34,761 nucleotides of DNA, taken from assembly GCA_028599035.1 (NCBI GenBank), contig JAQRMT010000004.1:1-34761 (forward strand). Direction: 5' to 3'. A model generated the notes under the pieces. The model was not told the DNA's origin. It searched no databases and saw nothing but the letters and a program-made list of their open reading frames with translations. The stretch comes from Gammaproteobacteria bacterium (GTDB lineage: Bacteria > Pseudomonadota > Gammaproteobacteria > PS1 > Pseudothioglobaceae). The stretch's first letter is position 1. Every line of letters starts with the position of its first letter. Both the position numbers and the translations under genes were made by a program. Positions 23,853 to 31,355 of this stretch are shown here, piece after piece.

Positions 23853-25250
23853 ATGCCTGTTATTTCCCTCGTTGGACGACCGAATGTCGGCAAGTCCACA
23901 TTATTTAATCGCCTAAGCAGGTCGCGTCAAGCCTTAGTCTCTGACTTTGAAGGCCTGACTCGTGATCGCCAATATGCAGAGATTTTATTCGATGAGGACA
24001 GTGAGACTTTTGCCACTATTATCGATACTGGCGGCTTAACCAATCAAGACAATATTATCGATAATGGCATTCAGATACAGGTGCTAAACGCACTAAAAGA
24101 GTCCGATGTTATTTACTTTATCGTCAGCAGCAGAGACGGTGTAATCGGCTTAGACAGAGAAATTGCCACACAACTGCGCAAACTTAAAAAAGACATTGTT
24201 TTGGTTTGTAATAAGGCGGAAGGCTTAGACCCGTCTTTAGCGGCAGAGTTTTACGAATTAGGTACAGGTGAGCCGATTTTAATATCCGCAGAACACGGGC
24301 AAGGGATTGGTGAGCTGATTGATTACACCTTACCCCTGCTGCCAAAGGAAGTCGAAAGCGAAGAAGAAGAGGAAATTGAAGGCATTGCTGTGGCAGTGCT
24401 AGGCAGGCCAAATGTCGGAAAATCTACTTTAATCAATCGCATCTTAGGCGAAGAGCGGGTGCTAGCGATTGATCTACCCGGCACAACCCGTGACAGCATT
24501 TACATCCCTTTTGAATGCGAAGGACAAAAATACACGCTAATTGACACTGCAGGCATTCGTCGCAAACGCTCCACCCACGAAAAGATTGAGATATTCTCCA
24601 TCATCAAAGCGCGTGAGGCAATGGAACGCTCACATGTGGTGGTGTTGATGCTAGATGCCAGCGAAGGCGTTACCGAACAAGATGCCACTTTGCTGGGAAT
24701 GATTGCCGACCGAGGTCGGGCACTGATGATTGTCATCAACAAATGGGATGGCTTGGACGAATATCAAAAACAAGAAGTAAAGCGCAAACTAGATGTTAAA
24801 TTATCGTTCGTTAATTATGCCAGCGTGCATTACATTTCTGCCCTACACGGCTCAGGTGTGGGCAAACTGTTTGCGCCTATTATTACTGCTTACACCCATG
24901 CTGGCGCTGAATTTAGCACGCCTAATTTAAATAAAATTTTAGAAAAAGCCAATCACGGACACCAGCCGCCGCCCGTTAAAGGCAGAAGATTAAAAATTAA
25001 ATATGTCAATCAAACCGATGTTTTTCCGCCCACTTTAACCTTTCATGGTAATCATTTGCACAGCGTGCCCAACGCCTACGAACGCTATTTAAAAAACTTC
25101 TTTATCAATGCACTAAAACTCACCAACACCCCGTTGCGGATTGAATATAAAAGTGGTGATAATCCTTTTAAAGACAAAAAAAATGTGCTGAATGCCAGAC
25201 AAATCGCCAAAAGGCGTCGTCTGATGAAGTTTATTAAGAAGAAATCTTAA
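23853..25250 (+). CDS. der: Ribosome-associated GTPase Der (EngA)
   Basis: The 465-residue protein has two tandem GTPase domains. The first carries GRPNVGKSTLFNRL near 7, DTGG near 57 and NKAE near 120. The second carries GRPNVGKSTLINRI near 183, DTAG near 230 and NKWD near 296. A KH-like domain follows (about 355-445) with a basic C-terminus. Der acts in 50S subunit maturation. It starts nine bases after the yfgM stop, and the acidic linker EVESEEEEEIEGI joins the GTPase domains. Confidence 0.96.
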   Translation: MPVISLVGRPNVGKSTLFNRLSRSRQALVSDFEGLTRDRQYAEILFDEDSETFATIIDTGGLTNQDNIIDNGIQIQVLNALKESDVIYFIVSSRDGVIGLDREIATQLRKLKKDIVLVCNKAEGLDPSLAAEFYELGTGEPILISAEHGQGIGELIDYTLPLLPKEVESEEEEEIEGIAVAVLGRPNVGKSTLINRILGEERVLAIDLPGTTRDSIYIPFECEGQKYTLIDTAGIRRKRSTHEKIEIFSIIKAREAMERSHVVVLMLDASEGVTEQDATLLGMIADRGRALMIVINKWDGLDEYQKQEVKRKLDVKLSFVNYASVHYISALHGSGVGKLFAPIITAYTHAGAEFSTPNLNKILEKANHGHQPPPVKGRRLKIKYVNQTDVFPPTLTFHGNHLHSVPNAYERYLKNFFINALKLTNTPLRIEYKSGDNPFKDKKNVLNARQIAKRRRLMKFIKKKS

Positions 25251-25254
25251 ACAC

Positions 25255-25277
25255 TATCACACTAAAAGTGATACAAT
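25255..25277 (+). promoter_or_regulatory. Palindromic operator/promoter of the toxin-antitoxin pair
   Basis: TATCAC at 25255-25260 and GTGATA at 25268-25273 form an inverted repeat around a seven-base centre. The right arm overlaps TACAAT (25272-25277), a good -10 candidate 27 bases before the antitoxin ATG. Binding of the antitoxin or toxin-antitoxin complex here would block transcription, the usual autoregulation of such pairs. No T-run follows, so it is unlikely to be the der terminator. Confidence 0.5.
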
Positions 25278-25303
25278 AAATTTTCAAACAAACGCTAAAA
25301 AAA

Positions 25304-25480
25304 ATGGAAACAATAACAATTCAAAAACAAGAGTTAAAGGCTTTGATTAAGGAAACACTGAATGAATACTTTCCAAAGTATGAATTTATTTCCAACGCTG
25401 AACAAGCAGAAATAGAAGCCCTATACCAAGAGCACACTTTTGATAAAGCAATAGATTCAGAAGAATTTATTGAGCTTTAA
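25304..25480 (+). CDS. Putative antitoxin of a RelE-type pair
   Basis: The 58-residue acidic protein (METITIQKQELKALIKETLN, then helices with many Glu, ending AIDSEEFIEL) has the size and charge of antitoxins encoded before RelE/ParE toxins. The short N-terminal strand followed by helices suggests a small dimerisation part and a toxin-wrapping tail. It ends one base before the ATG of the toxin frame and lies behind a palindromic promoter. The frame is intact although the toxin frame is interrupted. Family assignment rests mainly on context. Confidence 0.6.
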   Translation: METITIQKQELKALIKETLNEYFPKYEFISNAEQAEIEALYQEHTFDKAIDSEEFIEL

Positions 25481-25481
25481 G

Positions 25482-25736
25482 ATGTATCATCGCCTTATTG
25501 TTAGAAAATCAGTTTACAAATTTATCAACACCTTAGAAAACCCTTAGAGATACTTGTTAAGACTTGAGGATTTAAAGTTTTTCAAAACAAATAAACTAAA
25601 TTTAGACATCAAAGCATTAAAAGGCAAGGCAAAAGGTTTTTACCGATTAAGAATTGGAAGAATTCGTTTTATTTTTTATGAACTTGACAATAAAATTATC
25701 GTTGATAAAGCTGATTTTAGGGGCAACATTTATTAA
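25482..25736 (+). pseudogene. RelE/ParE-family toxin frame interrupted by an in-frame TAG
   Basis: Reading from ATG 25482 gives MYHRLIVRKSVYKFINTLENP, then TAG at 25545-25547, then RYLLRLEDLKFFKTNKLNLD and KALKGKAKGFYRLRIGRIRF in the same frame to TAA at 25734. With the stop read as one residue (Tyr would fit ENPYRYL) the product is 84 residues, the normal RelE/ParE length. The conserved core LKGKAKGFYRLRIGRIRFIF, with its basic residues, is complete. A restart at TTG 25554 would give 60 residues lacking the first strand and helix. It is most simply a nonsense-inactivated toxin or a sequencing error. Its end overlaps that of the convergent 94-residue gene. Confidence 0.72.
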
Positions 25737-26017
25737 ACAAAAATTACTTTAGCAGTAGTTTTATCAACCTCGACTTGCAGTTCGCAATAACCATTTTCAT
25801 AACTGATTGCCTGTGATGGGTCATCACTACACGCACAGCCGGGCAGAATTTCACGAAAAAACACCCCAATTTTTAGTTGGATAACTTGCTCAAATTCAGC
25901 ACTTGAAAGAAGGTTAATATCAATAGATTCCTCATCGATATTGCCACTATGATGACAACACTCAATAAGCGGCAAGTTGTCAAGCGTTAAGTATTTAAGC
26001 GTTTGTTGGGGCGACAT
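25733..26017 (-). CDS. Small Cys/His-rich protein of unknown function coupled to pyrG
   Basis: The 94-residue protein has clustered potential metal ligands: ECCHHSG near residue 19, PGCACSDDPS near 59 and GYCELQ near 77. The rest is moderately acidic (NIDEESIDINLLSSAEFEQV). No signal peptide or membrane segment is seen. The start ATG overlaps the stop of pyrG (TAATG), so it is almost certainly translated by coupling. It reads like a conserved hypothetical protein of sulfur- or methane-oxidising gammaproteobacteria, but I cannot name a family. Metal or cluster binding is inferred from the ligand pattern. Confidence 0.65.
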   Translation of the reverse strand: MSPQQTLKYLTLDNLPLIECCHHSGNIDEESIDINLLSSAEFEQVIQLKIGVFFREILPGCACSDDPSQAISYENGYCELQVEVDKTTAKVIFV

Positions 26018-27657
26018 TATGACGATAAAATGAGATTATGCGCCTCAGATGCAGCTTTGATAAAGCCTTCAAATAATGGATGCCCGTCGCGTGGCGAAGA
26101 GGTAAACTCTGGGTGGAATTGACAAGCCACAAACCATGGGTGATCTATAATCTCTACCATTTCTACCAAAGAACCATCAATTGAACGACCAGAAATCCGC
26201 ATACCTGCCCCCTCTATTCTATCAATCAAAGTGTCATTAACTTCGTAACGATGGCGATGGCGTTCAGTGATCACCTCTTCACCATAAATTTCTCTAGCTT
26301 TAGAGTTAATAATCAAAGCGCATTCCTGCCCGCCCAAGCGCATCGTACCGCCTAAATCTGAATCCTTATCACGCATTTGCTTATTGCCTTCTTCATCCTG
26401 CCACTGCGTAATCAACCCCACCACTGGATGTGGTGTAGAGGCATCAAATTCTGTGCTATTAGCGCCGCTCATATTTGCCACATTACGCGCATATTCAATC
26501 ACCGCAACTTGCATACCAAGACAAATACCCAAATAAGGCACCTTGTTTTCTCGTGCATACTTAACCGTGGCAATTTTGCCCTCAACACCACGATTGCCAA
26601 AGCCACCTGGCACCAAAATCGCACTCATCTCACTCAGGCAGTCTGTCCCTGTTTTCTCAATTTCTTCAGAATCAAAATAATGAATATTCACCTTGGTTTG
26701 GGTATTGATGCCTGCGTGCAATAAAGCCTCTGATAAAGATTTATACGCCTCGGTCAAATCCATATATTTACCCACCATGGCAATATCTACACGAGCAGTC
26801 GGGGTGTTAAGCTTACTCACCACGCTGTCCCATTCACTTAAATCACTTGGCTTGCAATCAATGGATAATTTTTTTACCACAACTTCATCCAGCCCTTGTT
26901 CGTACAAGGCTCTTGGCACTTTGTAAATGGTATCCACATCCAGTGATGTAAACACCGAATCCTCTGCCACATTGGTAAAAAGAGCGATTTTAGCCCGCTC
27001 TGCATCGGGCAGTTCATGTTCAGAACGGCAAATCAAAATATCAGGTTGGATACCAATACCTCGTAATTCTTTCACAGAATGCTGGGTCGGCTTAGTCTTG
27101 AGTTCGCCTGCAACTTTAATATAAGGCAACAGGGTCAAATGTATAAACAAAGTATTTTCACGACCCAATTCCAGTCCCATTTGTCGAATCGCTTCCAAAA
27201 ATGGCAATGACTCAATATCACCCGCTGTGCCGCCAATCTCAACCAAAGCAACATCTGCCCCCTGCGCACCTGCCTGCGCTAGCGCTTTAATTTCGTTGGT
27301 AATATGCGGAATAATCTGCACCGTTGCACCCAAATAGTCACCCCGTCGTTCACGCTCAATCACCCGCTGATACACACGCCCTGCAGTAAAATTATTTTTC
27401 TTACCCAGTTGCAAACGCACAAAACGCTCATAATGCCCTAAATCTAGATCCGTCTCCGCACCATCATTAGTCACAAAAACCTCACCATGCTGGAATGGAC
27501 TCATGGTGCCTGGGTCGACATTGATATAGGGGTCAAGTTTCAGCATGGTGATATTAAGTCCACGAGACTCTAGGAGTGTTGCCAAAGAGGAAGAAACGAT
27601 GCCCTTACCCAAAGAAGAAACCACACCACCCGTGATAAAGATATATTTTGTTGTCAT
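26017..27657 (-). CDS. pyrG: CTP synthase
   Basis: The enzyme converts UTP to CTP using ATP and glutamine. With the start at ATG 27657 (MTTKYIFITGGVVSSLGKG) the protein has 546 residues, matching the family. In-frame codons up to 27666 add only three residues not usual for PyrG. The synthase domain has the P-loop-like SSLGKGIVSSSLA and DPYINVDPGTMSPFQHGEVF. The class I amidotransferase domain has PGGFGNRGVEGK, the nucleophile Cys in YLGICLGMQVA near 380, and FHPEFTSSP near 515. The following small Cys-rich gene overlaps its stop. Confidence 0.96.
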   Translation of the reverse strand: MTTKYIFITGGVVSSLGKGIVSSSLATLLESRGLNITMLKLDPYINVDPGTMSPFQHGEVFVTNDGAETDLDLGHYERFVRLQLGKKNNFTAGRVYQRVIERERRGDYLGATVQIIPHITNEIKALAQAGAQGADVALVEIGGTAGDIESLPFLEAIRQMGLELGRENTLFIHLTLLPYIKVAGELKTKPTQHSVKELRGIGIQPDILICRSEHELPDAERAKIALFTNVAEDSVFTSLDVDTIYKVPRALYEQGLDEVVVKKLSIDCKPSDLSEWDSVVSKLNTPTARVDIAMVGKYMDLTEAYKSLSEALLHAGINTQTKVNIHYFDSEEIEKTGTDCLSEMSAILVPGGFGNRGVEGKIATVKYARENKVPYLGICLGMQVAVIEYARNVANMSGANSTEFDASTPHPVVGLITQWQDEEGNKQMRDKDSDLGGTMRLGGQECALIINSKAREIYGEEVITERHRHRYEVNDTLIDRIEGAGMRISGRSIDGSLVEMVEIIDHPWFVACQFHPEFTSSPRDGHPLFEGFIKAASEAHNLILSS

Positions 27658-28083
27658 TGAAAACACACAAAGTTGAAAGGCGTATGATACCTAAAAATAG
27701 GCATCTAACCAACACTTTATTTAACCGTCAAGCCAATGATAATCCACAGGATTATAAATGTACCCTTACCACCTGAAAATAAAATCACGCTTGCTACTAG
27801 GTTATCGGGAGTGATTAAAATGAACTTTTTTTTAACGCCATCTGGTTTACAGGGTCGGTTTACAGGGTCGATGCAGGTTTTTGCCTAGCTCGTTGCTCCT
27901 TAAAAAGTAATCAAAGCTTTCGATAATTTGTTTTATCAGTAAAATCAGTCTTAAAATATAAAAAATATTATCTATTGCTTTTATTTTTACTTCCATGCCA
28001 TTATGCAAGAACACGAATGCAAAAACTAAGGGTGATTAACAAAACATTGTGAAAGCGATAGATTTATCGGTAAAATTCGCCAA
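27658..28083. other. Non-coding gap between divergent pyrG and the ABC exporter gene
   Basis: This 426-base AT-rich stretch should hold the promoters of both divergent genes. No convincing gene or strong terminator is visible. The only regular structure is a 13-bp tandem duplication at 27844-27869. I could not choose promoter hexamers with confidence. The ABC gene ATG is preceded by GGTAAAATTCGCCAA, which lacks a strong ribosome-binding site. Confidence 0.6.
27844..27869. repeat. 13-bp perfect tandem duplication
   Basis: GGTTTACAGGGTC occurs twice head to tail (27844-27856 and 27857-27869) in the pyrG/ABC exporter gap. It looks like a recent slippage or small duplication. Two adjacent copies could also be paired protein-binding sites, but nothing else supports that. 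Confidence 0.8.
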
Positions 28084-29802
28084 ATGGGTTACAAAAATTT
28101 TATTTCAAGGCTGTTTTTCTATCTAAAGTCGCACATTAGCAAACTTGTCTTTACCTCGTTAATGATGGTGCTGGCAACAGCGCTAGAAAGCTCAATCCCT
28201 GAAATCACAGGACGCATTGTTGATGATTTGTTTGTCAGTGGACGCAACGAGCAGACTGCGCTGCTTTATGCGGGTATTTTGCTGGTGGTTATTGCGCTGA
28301 GTTCTGTATTCGCACTCACTTCTACGGCTGCCAGTTCTTGGGTTTCTAACAAGGTGATTATGGATTTGCGCAGCAGTATGTTTGCCAAGTTGTTAAAATT
28401 GCCAAAATCTTATTTTGACCAGCATCCAGCCGGCAAGATACTGTCTAAATTAACCTACGATGTGGAGCAAATTGCTAGTGCTGCCTCTACGATTTGGTTA
28501 GATTTTATTAAATCTTTTGTGTTTGTGGTTATTTTAATTGGCTATTTGTTTTATAAAAGTTGGGCATTAAGTCTGTCGTTGATTGTGTTTCTGCCTTTGG
28601 TGTTTTTGGCGGTTAAACTGTCTTCTGAGCGTATGCGTAATTCTAGCAAAGAAGTGCAGCAATCTATGGGCAATATGACGCACCTGCTTGATGAAAACAT
28701 CTCGGGCAGTTCTTTGGTGAAAATCTACAATGCGCAACAACAAGAAAATGCTAAATTCTCTGACTTGATTAATAATATTCGCCAGCAACGCTTTAAAGTG
28801 GATATGACCAGTGCTTTTAATATGGTGTTTATTAATATTCTAATTGGCTTGTCTTTAAGTACGGTGGTGTATTTTTCTGCCACTTATTTACAAATGAGTG
28901 CGGGCGATTTTTTGTCTTATTTTACTGCAATGGGGATGCTGGTCAAGCCTTCCAAAAGCCTTATTAATATTAACAAACCACTACAAACAGCAATGGCAGC
29001 TGGCGAGAGTGTGTTTGGATTAATGGATGAAAAAATAGAAAAAAATGAAGGCAAAAAACACCTTAAAAACGCTAAAGGTGCGATTCAATTCAAAAATGTT
29101 TGTTTTGGCTATAACAATGAAAATACCGTTTTAAATAATATTAATTTAGACATTAAAGCGGGTGAGAGTGTTGCTATCGTAGGCTCTACAGGTAGTGGAA
29201 AAACCACCATTATTCAACTATTAGCAAAATTCTACTCGCCGAACTCAGGCTCTATTAGCATTGACGGCACTGATATTAATCAATTTGAACTCAGTTCATT
29301 GCGCTCACAAATCGCTTTTGTTGACCAAAATATACGATTATTTAACGACAGCGTGAAAGGCAATATTGCACTTGGTCAGCTTGACGGTATGAGTAATGAA
29401 AAGATTGAGAATGCCGCCAAAGTAGCCAATGCTTATGATTTTATACAATCACTAAGCGAGCAGTTTGATGCTGAGATTGGTGAAGATGGCGTGAAACTCT
29501 CTGGCGGTCAGCGCCAACGACTAGCCATCGCTAGAGCCATCGCCAAAGACAGTCCGATTTTAATCCTCGATGAAGCCACTTCCGCACTCGATTCTGCCAC
29601 TGAAAAACAAGTGCAAGATGCAATTAACGAAATGCAAAAAGACCGCACCACCATTATCATTGCACACCGCCTTAGTACCGTGCAAAAGGCCAATAAGATT
29701 GTGGTGCTTCGCCAAGGGCAGATTGTTGAGCAAGGCTCACACCAAGATTTGCTCGATGCCGATGGCGAATATGCCTCGTTGTATAAATATCAGTTTGATT
29801 AA
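28084..29802 (+). CDS. MsbA-like ABC exporter (fused permease and ATPase)
   Basis: The 572-residue half-transporter has a six-helix membrane domain (about 15-310) and a nucleotide-binding domain. Walker A is GSTGSGKTTIIQLL near 369, the Q-loop is in FVDQNIRLFND, the signature is LSGGQRQRLAIARAIA near 474, and Walker B is PILILDEATSALDS near 493. The H-loop is IIAHRLSTVQ. Size and sequence resemble MsbA, the inner-membrane flippase for lipid A-core. The usual neighbour lpxK is not visible, so another export role remains possible and I give no symbol. The gene is monocistronic here. Confidence 0.88.
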   Translation: MGYKNFISRLFFYLKSHISKLVFTSLMMVLATALESSIPEITGRIVDDLFVSGRNEQTALLYAGILLVVIALSSVFALTSTAASSWVSNKVIMDLRSSMFAKLLKLPKSYFDQHPAGKILSKLTYDVEQIASAASTIWLDFIKSFVFVVILIGYLFYKSWALSLSLIVFLPLVFLAVKLSSERMRNSSKEVQQSMGNMTHLLDENISGSSLVKIYNAQQQENAKFSDLINNIRQQRFKVDMTSAFNMVFINILIGLSLSTVVYFSATYLQMSAGDFLSYFTAMGMLVKPSKSLININKPLQTAMAAGESVFGLMDEKIEKNEGKKHLKNAKGAIQFKNVCFGYNNENTVLNNINLDIKAGESVAIVGSTGSGKTTIIQLLAKFYSPNSGSISIDGTDINQFELSSLRSQIAFVDQNIRLFNDSVKGNIALGQLDGMSNEKIENAAKVANAYDFIQSLSEQFDAEIGEDGVKLSGGQRQRLAIARAIAKDSPILILDEATSALDSATEKQVQDAINEMQKDRTTIIIAHRLSTVQKANKIVVLRQGQIVEQGSHQDLLDADGEYASLYKYQFD

Positions 29803-29853
29803 TTTCTGTCCGTTTTAAAAAACAACTAGGACAATTTAAACAACTAAAAAAGA

Positions 29854-31236
29854 CTAGCTTTTAACCACTATCATTTTATGCTCAAGCATATCACGCATGG
29901 TGTAACCGATACCGCCAACACCGTAGCCTGAGTGTTTTCTGCCAGCGAACGGCATCCAATCAACTCTAAAAGTGGTGTAATCGTTAATCATTACTGCGGA
30001 GGCTTGTAGTTTTTTTGCTACCTCCATTGCGGTTTCTATATTGTCACTAAATATTGAGGATTGGAACGAAACCTTTAAGCTGTTTGCTTGTTCGATAGCC
30101 TCATCCAGTACTTGATAGCCATACACGCAGACCACAGGGGCAAACACCTCTTGAGTGGAAACTTTGGCATCTTTGGGGGGATTTAACAGCACAGTTGGCT
30201 CATAACTTACAGCATTGATACGCTTGCCACCAGTTATTAATTGTGCGCCTGAAGCAACAGCTTCATTTACCCATACCTCAATTCTATCGGTTTCTTTCGG
30301 TGAGATAAGAGGTCCTAAATCGGTATTCTCATTAATGCTATTGCCGACTATTTGCCCTGCGGCAACGGTGGCAATTTTCTGTGCTAAATTCTGCGCACGG
30401 CTTGCTGGCACATAAACTCGTTGCACCGAGACACAAACCTGCCCAGAATGATACATACTGGCTTTAACCACGCCATTCACAAAACCTTCTTCATCCGCAC
30501 ACTCATCAAAAATCAACGGCGCAACACCGCCATGTTCTAAGGCACAACGCACACCTGGCGCTAATTTTGATTTTAAATACCAGCCAACCTTAGCAGAACC
30601 AATAAAACTAAAAAATGCCACCCTGGTGTCGGTAACGAGTTTTTCTGCATTTTCATTATTCAATAACGCCACTTGCACCCAACCAACTGGCAAACCCGCT
30701 TGTTGAATCAACTCCGCTAATCGTAGCGTGCATAGTGGTGTCAAACTGGCAGGCTTGATAATCACGGGACAACCCGTAGCAATCGCAGGAATCACCTGAT
30801 GTATCGCTAAATTTAGCGGATGATTGAACGCACTTACCGCTACCACCACGCCGATTGGCTCAAGTATCGTATGTGCTTCATGCCCTGCCCCTGCTGGAGT
30901 GTAATCCATCGGGATTTTTTTACCCTTAATATTGCCCAGCTCCCTAATGGCGATGTGAATACCGCTAATAGCACGAGTTACTTCCACCCTTGCATCACGG
31001 ATAGGCTTCCCTCCTTCGTTGGCAATCAAACGGGAAAAATCCTCATGTTCGGCCTTTACCAAATCGGCTAATTTTTGCAACACTGTAATGCGTCGAGTCT
31101 CAGACAAACGCCCTGCCCTGTGCTGCTTTTGTGCAGTGGATAACATTTGCTCTACTTGCGCACTGTCGTGCATTGCTAATTCGGCAAGAACTTCGCCAGT
31201 GTAAGCTTGTTTAACGGTTAATGTTTTTTGTGTCAT
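29854..31236 (-). CDS. NAD(P)-dependent aldehyde dehydrogenase
   Basis: With the start at ATG 31236 (MTQKTLTVKQAYTGEVL) the protein has 460 residues. An upstream in-frame start at 31269 would run through the neighbouring MITE relic and is rejected. It has the ALDH folds: cofactor site GVVVAVSAFNHPLNLA near 135 and FIGSAKVGWYL near 215. The general-base Glu is in ALEHGGVAPL (usual form ELGG) and the catalytic Cys in SGQVCVSVQRVY near 266. The C-terminus FAGRKHSGYGVGG is typical. The substrate is unknown. Context with a TPP enzyme suggests an aldehyde derived from a 2-oxo acid, which is inference. Confidence 0.87.
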   Translation of the reverse strand: MTQKTLTVKQAYTGEVLAELAMHDSAQVEQMLSTAQKQHRAGRLSETRRITVLQKLADLVKAEHEDFSRLIANEGGKPIRDARVEVTRAISGIHIAIRELGNIKGKKIPMDYTPAGAGHEAHTILEPIGVVVAVSAFNHPLNLAIHQVIPAIATGCPVIIKPASLTPLCTLRLAELIQQAGLPVGWVQVALLNNENAEKLVTDTRVAFFSFIGSAKVGWYLKSKLAPGVRCALEHGGVAPLIFDECADEEGFVNGVVKASMYHSGQVCVSVQRVYVPASRAQNLAQKIATVAAGQIVGNSINENTDLGPLISPKETDRIEVWVNEAVASGAQLITGGKRINAVSYEPTVLLNPPKDAKVSTQEVFAPVVCVYGYQVLDEAIEQANSLKVSFQSSIFSDNIETAMEVAKKLQASAVMINDYTTFRVDWMPFAGRKHSGYGVGGIGYTMRDMLEHKMIVVKS

Positions 31237-31256
31237 ATATTTTTCTATTTTAATCT

Positions 31257-31310
31257 TAGACCCTTGCATAATGATGAATAACCATCAAAACACTACATTT
31301 TAAATTTTTC
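31257..31310. mobile_element. Worn single end of the MITE family
   Basis: TAGACCCTTGCATAATGATG and the following AATAACCATCAAAACA align with the left end of the 193-bp element at 17514 (GAGACCTTTGCATAAATATA, then AATAATCATCAAAAAT) over about 40 bases with scattered differences. No matching opposite end is seen before the next gene. The relic occupies part of the gap between the TPP-enzyme and aldehyde dehydrogenase genes and could affect spacing or expression of the latter. Confidence 0.6.
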
Positions 31311-31355
31311 AGCGGACCTTGTTTGTTGAAAAACTTAACATTAAAATATTTATCC

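Noticed and set aside
31237..31269. Longer aldehyde dehydrogenase start at 31269
   Set aside because: The extra codons run through the eroded MITE end and do not resemble ALDH N-termini; ATG 31236 gives a normal start.
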